Positions 11,647 through 21,172 of a DNA stretch of 64,000 nucleotides are shown in pieces. Under the pieces are notes generated by a model that did not search any database, was not told where the DNA came from, and was given only the letters and a program-made list of their open reading frames with translations. This DNA is from Exobasidium rhododendri (taxonomy: Eukaryota > Basidiomycota > Exobasidiomycetes > Exobasidiales > Exobasidiaceae). A program made the position numbers and the translations under genes. How positions within the stretch are numbered: the stretch's first letter is position 1; each line of letters begins with the position of its first letter. Location: assembly GCA_026210745.1 (NCBI GenBank), contig CP110631.1, positions 4,526,001-4,590,000 on the forward strand, given 5' to 3'.

Positions 11647-12275
11647 ATGCGGCCTTTAACGGAGGAAGAGACCAAGACTATGTTCACAAAGCTATCACAC
11701 TACATCGGCAATAACATCGTCCATCTAGTCGATCGAGAAGATACACCTCATGTCTTTCGTTTACACAGAGACAGAGTCTACTATGCTTCTGAGGTGAGTC
11801 AAGTATGCAGGGAAAGGTAGTGGTATCGTTGTACCTTGAGCCACACATTAAGCACTTTTCTCTCTTATATCTTTTCCAGGCACTCATGAAGCAAGCGATC
11901 TCAATTGCGAGACCGAACTTGATCTCACTAGGTGTATGCTTTGGAAAGTTTAGCAAGACCGGCAAATTTAGACTACACATCACCGCACTCGATTACCTGG
12001 CCCAGTATGCAAAGTTCAAGGTCTGGATTAAGCCAAATGGTGAATTACCATTCCTTTACGGCAACCACGTTGTCAAAGCGCATTTAGGCAGGATTACCGA
12101 TGATACCCCAGAACATGCAGGCGTCGTCATTCTCACAATGAACAATATTCCTCTTGGCTTTGGCGTTACTGCTCGCTCGACGATCGACACACGTAAATTA
12201 GATCCTACCAGTATCATCGTCTTTCATCAAGCAGACAACGGACAATTCCTTCGTGAGGAAGGGGATCTATTCTAA
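11647..12275 (+). CDS. NIP7: 60S ribosome subunit biogenesis protein Nip7
   Basis: Predicted join 11647..11793, 11880..12275, 180 residues, which is the family's usual length. Nip7 takes part in nucleolar pre-60S assembly and 27S rRNA processing and binds RNA through its C-terminal PUA domain. The first exon ([21 protein letters not shown]) is nearly invariant in eukaryotes. The second exon carries [17 protein letters not shown], the PUA-region KVWIKPNGE and [16 protein letters not shown], and the acidic/hydrophobic end. The intron is 86 nt with a GTGAGT donor and a CCAG acceptor. Start and joins are unambiguous. Confidence 0.96.
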
Positions 12276-12523
12276 GGTGATGGAGACATCGATTGTCAAC
12301 ATCTCGAGGCGGCTGGCAAATGTTCACAACAATTGTACTTTTAAACTTGCAATACATGGAGGTTCAACTCTTCTCACTTTCAGAAGTTGTAGAGCTCCGA
12401 TGGTGAAGCGCTCACAACGATGATGTAGAGCAAAAAGAAAGTGATCTACCGATGTTGTATTGCTCTGGAAATGCAGTACATGTGCAGTAGGAAGAGAGCG
12501 ATAGACGGTCTAGGCGGGGACAT

Positions 12524-15022
12524 CTACGATTCTTTCGTGGCCGCGAGATATTCTTCATGAAGCTTCTTCTGCTTCTCGTACTCCTTCTCACACGCTTTTC
12601 GCCTGCTCTTGCTGATGTCGTTTCCCTCTGCATCTTTTGTGGGAATACCTTTGTCATCGCACGCCGAATAGTCTTTGTTGTTCTTGAATAGATCCTTCGG
12701 CGCCACCTTTCCCTTTTCCAGCTTTTCCTTCCTTGCTGCTTCTGTCTTGGCCGCCACTTCTGCCTTTCTCGCCGCTTTCTCTACAGCTTGCTTCTCCTTT
12801 TCATCTCTTTGCGCTCGAAGGATGGCCGGGTCGACTAGCTTTAGCAGCCCTTTCCCGTCTTCTTGATCCTCTAACGCTACCCCCAAATCTACCAGTTCAA
12901 TATTGCGTAGGTGGTCAGAGAGCTGCAGTATTTCTGTATAGGGAGCCTTGTTGCGAGCCAGCGCTCGTATCGAATCGCGAAAGGAGGACAATGCGCGAAG
13001 GTAAGGCATGAGGATCTCTTCACGATCTACACTCTCGCCGTCTGCCTTTGCTGCTTCGCCCCATCCCACATCACCTTCTCGGACCACTCCTTCTCCAAGT
13101 CCAAGCATACGAAGCATATCCCCTACATACCTGGCTACAGCTTCCAACACTCCTACGTTCACCGTGCTTCGACCTCGACTGTAGACGTTCGTTTTTGAAA
13201 TCACTTCCAACAGGATCGCAACGCCTTTTGAGGTGTCGAAATTGTCGCACATGGCTCTTCGAAAATCTATCTGTGCCTGAGCTAGAGCTGACATGAGGTC
13301 TCTTTCCGAATCGCCGTAGTGGTGTTCACCATCAGAGTAGCTTTCCCCCTTTAGTCTTGCCTCTCGAATCGTAGCTCGGGCTCCAGCGAAAAAGTTATTA
13401 AAAGATCCTTCGGCATTGCGGACCTCCGCCATGGCACTCTGTTTAAAGTCCATCTTTGAATTCCAAGCTTGAAGCAAGAATGCCAGCCGGAGCTGCCTTG
13501 CTGAGTACATCTCCAACGCCTGATCGATGCTGATGAAGTTCTTCAGGCTTTTGGACATCTTCAGCCCTTCGATGTGTAGGTGGCCAGTGTGTAAAAAGTA
13601 GTTGACCCACTGCTCACATCCATGATACGCTTCAGATTGAGCCAATTCGTTGTCGTGGTGAGGGAACATTAAGTCTACTCCTCCACTGTGAATGTCCATA
13701 CGAGTACCGAGCACTTCAGAGGCCATCACACTGCATTCAATGTGCCAGCCAGGTCGACCAGCACCCCACGGCGAATCCCAGGACGGCTCGCCCGGCTTAG
13801 ACGTCTTCCACAAGGCGAAGTCAGAAGCGGCTCTCTTTCCTGCTACAGTGGAAGCACCCGTCGAGAGAGATCCCTCCCCTTCCTCAAGTAACTCCCGGTT
13901 TCCTTTGCTCCACGGTGCCAGTCTCGCATAAGAGTGCTTTGAGTCGTCTGCCCCATCGAAGCGTTTGGTGTCAAACCAGACATTCTTCTTGCCCTCTCCC
14001 GGAGCGCTATCCTCATACGCAAACCCATTACTGACAATCTTTTGAACAAACTTGACAATTTCAGGCACATATTCGCTCACCCGGGTCAGCGTCGTCGGCC
14101 TTTCTACATGCAGACGTTTCATGTCCTTGAAGAATGCATCCTCCCAGAATGCTGCAAGGCGTCGAAAGATGGCGGGATCACTGACAGTGTGTCCATTCTG
14201 CCCATCAAGATAGCTACTAAGAACGTCAGTAGAAGCATCGATGAGGGAGACGGCACCTTCTTCACTTGTATCACCGGCTGTCTCGGCCATGGTGGCAGCA
14301 AGAATCGCTTGGCGTGAAGTGTTCAGCGCCTTGAACCACATCATCAGCTTTGGCTCTTTCTCGCTCGCCGTGTGTACCCACTTCTCATCTTGCTGGATTC
14401 TTCTTGATATCTCTTCCCATGCCGCATCATCATCCACTTCGCTCGGCTCACCTGGAGGAGGCGGTGGTGCAAAATTCTTGAGTGACTTCTGAAAGTATGC
14501 CGACCAGCTCTTCCGAACGAGAACGAGTAGCGACTTGGACAGTCCTCTCGACTTTTCTTCGTCTCGAAGTGTTGTGAGTAGGTGTGACTGCCTCGCTCGT
14601 AGGATGATCTTGTCATCAATATCGGTTATGTTCATCACAAAGTGAATGTCGTACCCCAGATAGTCTCGCAAGATTCTCCGGATGATGTCTTGTGTGACAT
14701 AATTTCTGGCATGTCCCATATGACTTGAATCATATACGGTTGGGCCGCAGTTATACCAAGTGACATGTTTGCCCTTGATTGGAACAAATTCGACCTTGGA
14801 GCGTGTCAAGCTATTGTAGACCTTGAGCACTGGCTCTTCATTCCCACTTTCCGGTCTTGGGACGTTCCAATGTGGCTGCTTGAAGCCGCCGCTGCTCGTC
14901 GACGAGGTAGAAGTCGAGGCCATAGCTCGGCAAAGAGAGTGAGATTCAGCGAAATGAATGCGCTTGTGCAGTGATGACGTTGCTGTTCGAGATATAGTAA
15001 GAGCCGTCGCTCGAATCAGCAT
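12524..15022 (-). CDS. CRS1: Cysteinyl-tRNA synthetase, probably dual cytosolic and mitochondrial
   Basis: An intronless 832-residue frame encoding the class I synthetase that charges tRNA-Cys. The HIGH-type motif is HMGH in PTVYDSSHMGHARNY (about residue 97) and the KMSKS loop is exact (KMSKSLKN, about residue 487). Eukaryote-type insertions and a basic C-terminal Lys/Ala/Glu tail of about 80 residues are present. The first Met opens a Thr/Ser/Arg/His stretch without acidic residues until Glu25; a second Met at residue 34 (ATG at 14921-14923) starts just before the Ser-rich linker to the catalytic body. Two start sites would give a mitochondrial and a cytosolic enzyme from one gene, as is known for several fungal synthetases. 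The gene diverges from the FAL1-like gene over a 215-bp promoter containing CACGTG at 15144-15149. Confidence 0.95.
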   Translation of the reverse strand: MLIRATALTISRTATSSLHKRIHFAESHSLCRAMASTSTSSTSSGGFKQPHWNVPRPESGNEEPVLKVYNSLTRSKVEFVPIKGKHVTWYNCGPTVYDSSHMGHARNYVTQDIIRRILRDYLGYDIHFVMNITDIDDKIILRARQSHLLTTLRDEEKSRGLSKSLLVLVRKSWSAYFQKSLKNFAPPPPPGEPSEVDDDAAWEEISRRIQQDEKWVHTASEKEPKLMMWFKALNTSRQAILAATMAETAGDTSEEGAVSLIDASTDVLSSYLDGQNGHTVSDPAIFRRLAAFWEDAFFKDMKRLHVERPTTLTRVSEYVPEIVKFVQKIVSNGFAYEDSAPGEGKKNVWFDTKRFDGADDSKHSYARLAPWSKGNRELLEEGEGSLSTGASTVAGKRAASDFALWKTSKPGEPSWDSPWGAGRPGWHIECSVMASEVLGTRMDIHSGGVDLMFPHHDNELAQSEAYHGCEQWVNYFLHTGHLHIEGLKMSKSLKNFISIDQALEMYSARQLRLAFLLQAWNSKMDFKQSAMAEVRNAEGSFNNFFAGARATIREARLKGESYSDGEHHYGDSERDLMSALAQAQIDFRRAMCDNFDTSKGVAILLEVISKTNVYSRGRSTVNVGVLEAVARYVGDMLRMLGLGEGVVREGDVGWGEAAKADGESVDREEILMPYLRALSSFRDSIRALARNKAPYTEILQLSDHLRNIELVDLGVALEDQEDGKGLLKLVDPAILRAQRDEKEKQAVEKAARKAEVAAKTEAARKEKLEKGKVAPKDLFKNNKDYSACDDKGIPTKDAEGNDISKSRRKACEKEYEKQKKLHEEYLAATKES

Positions 15023-15237
15023 ATGAGGAAGTACGTCTTAATTGAAGTGGAATGAGCCTGCCCCCGAAGGAAGAACACCCAATACCATGCATGATCTTTG
15101 AGGACTCGCCGCGCCTGTCAAATGCAAGGCACCCAAAGCGCTTCACGTGTGTCTCTTTAGTGCATTGTTGAGAATTTCTGGTTCATGGAGAGAGATCCTG
15201 TCCACGATCGCCGGCTTCCACCAACGCTCACTCAATA

Positions 15238-16771
15238 ATGGCGGGTATCAACGCAGGTGACTCGAAGCTAGTCTTTGAAAGCAGTGAAGAAGTCAAAGTC
15301 GCGCCTACCTTTGATGCACTGGGCCTGAAGGATGATCTCTTACGGGGTAAGTTCAGAGACAGTGGATGCTTCGAAAGTGTGTATCATGCTCCTTTGCTCA
15401 CATATTCCTTTCACTTCCTCTCTCTGCCTAGGAATCTACGCATATAATTTCGAAAGACCTTCTGCTATTCAACAACGTGCAATCCTGCCGATAATTCGAG
15501 GTAGGGATGTGATAGCACAGGCACAGTCAGGCACCGGTAAGACAGCCACTTTTTCGATCTCTATGCTGCAGAGTATCGATACGACTCTTCGCGATACGCA
15601 AGCTCTAGTTCTTAGTCCTACTCGTGAATTAGCAACACAAATTCAAAGTGTCATCTTGGCTCTAGGAGATTACATGAACGTTCAATGCCATGCTTGTATT
15701 GGTGCGTTCTGACTTGTGGCCTGAGAAAGGCAAACGTACGGTACAGTTTGATCTAATTTGAACGCATTCGCCTTTGCTTCCACAGGAGGTACTTCAGTTG
15801 CAGAAGACATTCGCAAGCTAGAGTATGGTCAACATATCGTGTCGGGAACACCCGGTCGAGTCTTTGATATGATCAAGAGAAGACATCTGAGAACAAAGAA
15901 TATAAAGATGCTAATCATGGACGAGAGCGATGAACTGCTCAATATGGGATTCAAGGATCAAATCTACGACATCTACCGATACTTGCCCCCCGCTACGCAA
16001 GTCGTACTGCTTTCTGCCACACTCCCACACGATGTCTTGGAGATGACAACAAAATTCATGACAGATCCGTGAGTGAGAGGAGAAAAGCCGTCGACAGCAT
16101 CGACTCTGCCAAAGACTCACACCACTTAAGCCTTTGTTCATTGCAGCGTTCGCATCTTGGTGAAGCGAGATGAATTGACGCTTGAGGGTATCAAACAATT
16201 CTTCATCTCCGTCGAGAAGGAAGACTGGAAGTTTGACACATTGTGCGATTTATACGACACGCTGACGATCACACAAGCAGTGATCTTCTGCAACACCAGG
16301 AGAAAGGTCGATTGGCTGACGGAGAAGCTGAGAGAGAATAATTTCCAAGTGTCCTCGATGCACGGGGAGATGCAACAAAAGGAAAGAGATGAGATCATGA
16401 ACGAGTTCAGGCAGGGCAGCAGTCGAGTTCTCATCACTACAGATGTCTGGGCGAGAGGTATCGACGTGGCAGGTGTCAGTCTGTGCATCAACTACGATCT
16501 TCCCATGTGAGCAAGTCGCGGCAAGGGTACTATTCAGTCTTCTTCTCCCTCTTTCTGACGCCCTTCTCTTTCCCTTCCCCTTCTTTTCGCCTTTGCCCTT
16601 AGAAATCGTGAGAATTATATCCATCGAATCGGTCGAACGGGCCGGTTCGGTCGAAAGGGTGTCGCCATCAACTTTGTCACAATCGAAGACGTGCGAATCC
16701 TTCGAGACATTGAGCAGTACTATGCTACGCAAATCGACGAGATGCCCGTACGAGTAGAGGACTTACTGTGA
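15238..16771 (+). CDS. FAL1: ATP-dependent RNA helicase, eIF4A-III/Fal1 type
   Basis: Predicted join 15238..15346, 15432..15701, 15786..16068, 16147..16506, 16603..16771, giving 396 residues with every junction in frame. The protein is a DEAD-box helicase of the eIF4A3 branch (exon junction core in animals, 40S biogenesis in yeast). Motifs seen: Q motif ([12 protein letters not shown]), motif [19 protein letters not shown], motif [16 protein letters not shown] and [16 protein letters not shown] and the VRVEDLL-type end separate it from translation factor eIF4A. Motif II reads D-E-S-D ([10 protein letters not shown]) rather than DEAD, an unusual Ser for Ala change. The five-exon structure is denser than in its neighbours. 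Confidence 0.94.
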
Positions 16772-16925
16772 AGAAGATCAACTGCGATGCAAGTATCTAA
16801 TGTATATGTAATCTCATTCTTCTCTCTCTTGTTGTACAATTGCCGCCATCTTCAGACTCTATCATCGACTCAAGCTTGAAAGATGGGACAAGAGAGAGCG
16901 AGAGGAAATGTGCCACCCTTCTGCC

Positions 16926-18027
16926 TTACTGCTCAAAGGCCTCCTCCAGCCCGGCAATGAGTTTCTTTTCGAATATGCTCTCGACAAATTCGCCTTCTTC
17001 CGTGAACCATTCACCCAAGTGACCCAGAGTGATGCTCTTCTTTGTTTGTCGTAATAGGCTCTTGCCTCCATTCGTTTTTCGCGTGTACTCAATATCAAGA
17101 GAATAGAGGGGTGGAGTGGTCCATCGCTTGCCATCTTTTGAAGGAGTAGCAGAAGTTTGTGCTTTTGGCAGCGGCGGCGATGCAATCAGGAGGCGTTCGG
17201 TCTCGATCTGTGAAAGGAGCATATGAAAGGTAAGTGGCACGGTAGCCATGGAGAAGTGGTCCTCCCTAGAGACACAATCACGACTCACTCTTTTTGCCAG
17301 CATCTTACGCTTGCCAACGAAGATCGTGTGACCTTGTCTATACGAATCCATGAATTGAATCCCGGAGAGGGTAAGATAGCTTTCGATTCGAGGGCAAGAG
17401 TAGAAGCAAGTAAGTTTCGACGTAGCCTTGTTGTGTGTAAAGTCCATTGTACTCACATCACGACGGCCACACCGCAAGGGTACTTGTTCTTTTCCCACTC
17501 CTTCTCGACTAAGTAAGCCCAGGCACTTGTTCCTATCATTATTGCAGAACCTAAGAATCCCAAAAGAAGACGCAGATCAGTATGGAAGTGTGAGGCCTTG
17601 AAAGGTGGGAAAGGCTGGGTTGCAGTATCGATTGGTACTCTTGGCAAGGAAGCCGTGGACGCCGACGGCGAGGTAGGTATTGTTGGCGAAGAAGCTCCGC
17701 TGTCTGAAATCATCTCTGACTTGGCAGGGGCCAAAGAAGCCGACATGGAAGTCCTCGTAAGAATCTTTGATGGATAAAGAGAAGTTTGTCATCTGTGAGT
17801 CATTATGTTCACAACCAATTTGAGCTTTTTTCAACTGTAGACCTGCTCACCCTCTCGACTGCTTCGTCACACGTCATCTTGAGCTCAGGGGCATTGCTGT
17901 TGTCCACATAGATGCGATCTTCTGCTTGGGCTGGTACAATATTCGAATTGTGCCCCAAGAGCGAAGACACCGCATCGCCGTTCACCGGTTGCCCCTTTCG
18001 CACTGCTGCCTTTGACCGCTTCGACAT
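16926..18027 (-). CDS. SPC2: Signal peptidase complex subunit 2 (SPC25 homologue)
   Basis: Predicted complement(join(16926..17207, 17289..17379, 17457..17764, 17851..18027)), 285 residues. This is a non-catalytic ER-membrane subunit of signal peptidase, linking it to the translocon. Family features are ELKMTCDEAVER, then FKASHFHTDLRLLLGFLG leading into membrane span 1 (SAIMIGTSAWAYLVEKEW), and span 2 formed across the exon 2/3 junction (GVAVVIYLTLSGIQF), followed by a cytosolic domain. A Ser/Ala/Pro-rich insertion sits between CDEAVER and the HTDLRLLLG block. The frame remains open upstream of 18027 but has no ATG there; the Met of MSKRSKAAVRKG is the first ATG. The first acceptor (ATCAAAG) is weaker than the rest but is the only one that keeps frame. 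Confidence 0.85.
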
Positions 18028-18413
18028 TGATGTGCTTCGCAGAGGCAATCCTGCGTTGGCAACTGACACGCAACTCTAATTCAGCGTAGTGTGTGTGTAT
18101 CTGGAGAGGTCCGCGCTCTAAATTTTCTTGCGCCTTCTCATGCATCTTCAACCACGTGACAGCGATCTTGCTTCTTCTGCGAAACACGCTTTTGTGACCG
18201 GCTAATGAAATTTGGCTTCTTGGGGAAAATCCTGAAGCTTTTCGAGAGTCGTTAACGCCATAGGAAATTCTCTCTTCTTCTTAGTATTAAGACTCTCTCT
18301 CTCTGCCCGTCTCTGACTCCACACTTGAGGAGTCATTCATACAATAACAGTCAACTCTTGATCGCCTCTCAATCTTGGAAGGCATCAAAGCTACTACCTG
18401 AAACTATTCATCA
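18028..18413. promoter_or_regulatory. Divergent promoter SPC2 / eIF4B
   Basis: A 386-bp stretch between divergent starts. It contains CACGTG at 18153-18158 and a pyrimidine-rich CTCT tract at about 18262-18320 just upstream of the eIF4B start. Nothing else coding was seen. Confidence 0.45.
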
Positions 18414-20741
18414 TGGGTGAGTGTCTCTTCATGGGAGGCCGGAGTTTGTGCGACGGGTGAAAAGAGCAGAGGAACAATGGACAGGGAAAGTTGAGAAAGC
18501 GGCAGTGTACTATTTTGTAATCGATGATGAAGGGTTACTTTCCAAACGGAGATTATAGTGGAGCAAGTTCTTTATCTTGTCGGATAATTCTTGCTGTGGT
18601 CAGAAGCTAACACGCAATGTTCTCCTCGCCCAGCTCCCAAAAACAAAGGGACGAAGGTCAAACTCAGCGAATTTATGGCCGATGAGTGTGAGTGGTACTA
18701 GAGTGGGGACGAAACTACTTTGTCTTTGCTCTAAGTCTGATGCATCATTTCCTACTCTCTTCTCGACAGCCACGGGCACGGTCAACTGGGCAGATGAGGT
18801 AGACGATTTGGACTTGAATCGTGAGTACATTCTGCTCTAAACCTACAGTGCTTGTGTCTCATATCCTTTGTGCTTCCCTTCTATCTAGGAATGCCCGCCT
18901 ATGGCTCTGGAACTGGTGATCGCGATGGACCCAGACGTGGTTCTGACTGGCTCTCATCCCAACCTGACCGCGGCGACCGCATGATGGACAGTGCTCGGGA
19001 TGGCGGCTACGAGAGAGGCCCGCCACGACAAGAGTTGCCCTTACCAAGTGCACCTCCCTACACTGCCTTTGTCGGCAACTTAAGCTTCGATGTCAGGGAG
19101 GTAGAGGTGGAGGACTTCTTCGCCCCAAGCAAGGTGGGTACAAGGGAGAAAGAGAGGTATGGTAGTGTGGCTTTAGAGCTTCAAGAGTGGCTAATTTTGA
19201 CTCTTTTTTGCAGTGCACAAGTGTTCGTATGGTCAGTGGCTCCGATGGTCGTGCCAAAGGATTCGGCTATGTGGAATTCAGTACCTTGGACGGACTCAAG
19301 GATGCTCTGGCTAAGAGTGGTAGCCAGTGGATGGGAAGGACTGTCCGAGTCAGCGTTGCTGAACCTAGAGATGGTGGGTAACCGGATGCTAGTTGTGGTA
19401 AACCTAGTCTTCCAGCCTGAATTTCTTACCTCCTTACTTGTTCTTCTCTTTACCTCTTTTTCAGCAAGAGGAGCAGGAAGTAGTGTAGCAGAGGAGGCTT
19501 CTCAGTGGCGACGGGCAGGACCCTTACCTCCTTCTACAGTCGATGGATCTTCGTCAGCTCGAAGGAATGATCGACCTGGCTTTGGACGGCAAGAATCAAC
19601 AGGAGGTGGATTTGATAGCATGGAGAATAGAAGCGGATTTGGAGCTCGATTTACTCCGGCTACCCCTCGCGAAATGCAACAGCAACAACCAGCAGCGGCT
19701 CGTCGACCTATGCCTGAGAGCCTAGAACCAAGTCTGGGTGATAATGCCTCTGATTGGAGGACTGGAAAGCCAACGACGAATCCATCGCCTAGGAAGATGT
19801 CGGGCAATGCTCCCAACATGGGACCTACCGAAGGAGGGGCGCGGCCAGCTATGCGAGGACCTTCGGGAACTAGAGGCGATGCTACCGAGGTTGATGAACG
19901 ATTTGCCTCGCAAGACAGACTTGGTTTTGGAAGTAAGTTTGTTGCTACCCCACCGGAATCGCCCATGCCAAGCAAGAGACCCGGATTCGGATTTGATCGT
20001 CGATCTGGCAATGTACCTCCTGCAGGACCCAGTGCTGGACCTGGTGAAGATGCCGACACTTGGAGATCAGCAGCGAGAAAGACGAGTAACAATATAATAT
20101 CGGAATCTGCATCTCCCACGTCTGCTGCCCCTGCTCAACGTAAGAAGTTGGAATTGAAGCCTCGATCGACTCCTGCGTCAGGAACAGATGGAGCTGCGGA
20201 CCCCAATGCTGCTGCACCTAGCATGAGTGGCAAAGCAAATCCATTTGGAAATGCCAAGCCGATCGATGCCGGTGAACGTGAAAGGGAGATGGAAGCGAAG
20301 TTGGCTGCCCAAGACAAGGAAAGAAAAGAAGACGACAAGAAGCGAAAGGACAAAATTCGGGCAGATCGAGAAAAAGCGCAAGCCTCTGCACCGACTGGAC
20401 CAAAAGCAGATCGCAACAATAAACCTCGTGCAGGAACGACCAGTGAGAAGGAAAGTGAATTATCATCATCCAATTCTGCTGCTGCTTCGACTACCGGTGG
20501 AGCTGTTGGTGGTCAGATTGAAGGCACCACTACCACTGCATCGGCAGGAAAACAGACGCAGCCACCGCCAGTCGGCGCATGGACTCAAGCTCGTAAGCCA
20601 AGTGGAGCGCTGGTCTCTGGCACGCAGTCACCCGTGACGACACCCGCAACGAAAGAAGCTGCCAATGACCTCAACGGCAATGGAGGTGTAGAGGTGGCCG
20701 AAGTACAAGAGGCAATCGAATCACTCAAGCTAGCCGAGTAG
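18414..20741 (+). CDS. TIF3: Translation initiation factor eIF4B-like RRM protein
   Basis: Predicted join 18414..18417, 18634..18687, 18770..18820, 18889..19133, 19214..19373, 19465..20741, 596 residues, total in frame. eIF4B stimulates the eIF4A helicase in mRNA scanning. The first exon holds only ATGG. Exons 2-3 encode the Lys-rich start and the conserved LSEFMADESTGTVNWADEV. One RRM lies in exons 4-5 with RNP2 (AFVGNL) and RNP1 (GRAKGFGYVEF). The C-terminal 400 residues are low complexity with repeated R-x-GFGxK/R segments (RPGFGRQ, RSGFGAR, RLGFGSK, RPGFGFD) and SDWR/DTWR units, matching the repeat-rich tails of fungal eIF4B. A polyadenylation-like AATAAA starts four bases after the stop (20745-20750). 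The intron 1 to 5 set lies entirely in the first 1 kb. Confidence 0.9.
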
Positions 20742-21172
20742 ACCAATAAAGCATGCATGGATTATCTTCTTCTCGCTCCTCCGTAGACTCTTCTCCTTCT
20801 TCCCCTCTCCAAAATTGTTCCCGAAAATACTGGAGATGGCATGTCCTCTCCCCTCGTTATCGCTTTTGGTGTGATATGATGCCCTGTGTAGGTGTGTCTA
20901 TGTAATTTCTCTTCCTCGTATTGGGCTTTCTTCTTATCGTATACATGTGATGTCGACAATCACAGGCGCAGTGGTCGTCACCCAAGAGGCCTGATCGCAC
21001 GCGCGGTAGAGCCTTCTTCCCAGTCACGATGAAATTTTAATTTAAAGCGCTAGTTCTTTAGAGGAACGGAGCACCAGGTCCAATGTGGAAGGAACCTACC
21101 TGTCCTTGCCCTGTCCAGAGATATAACCGATCAAGTGGCACGTCCAGAGATATACCGATCAAGTGGCAGATC
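20742..21172. promoter_or_regulatory. eIF4B 3' end and MOCS1 upstream region
   Basis: A 431-bp region between two genes in the same direction. It holds the eIF4B polyadenylation-like AATAAA (20745-20750), an AT patch at about 21032-21048, and a tandem duplication of about 28 bp (21113-21168) directly before the preferred MOCS1 start. If the ATG at 21083 is used instead, the last 90 bp are coding. Confidence 0.4.
21113..21168. repeat. Imperfect 28-bp tandem duplication
   Basis: Unit 1 is 21113-21140 and unit 2 is 21142-21168. They share GTCCAGAGATATA, then CCGATCAAGTGGCA, with one A missing in unit 2. The duplication ends five bases before the preferred MOCS1 start codon. Confidence 0.85.
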
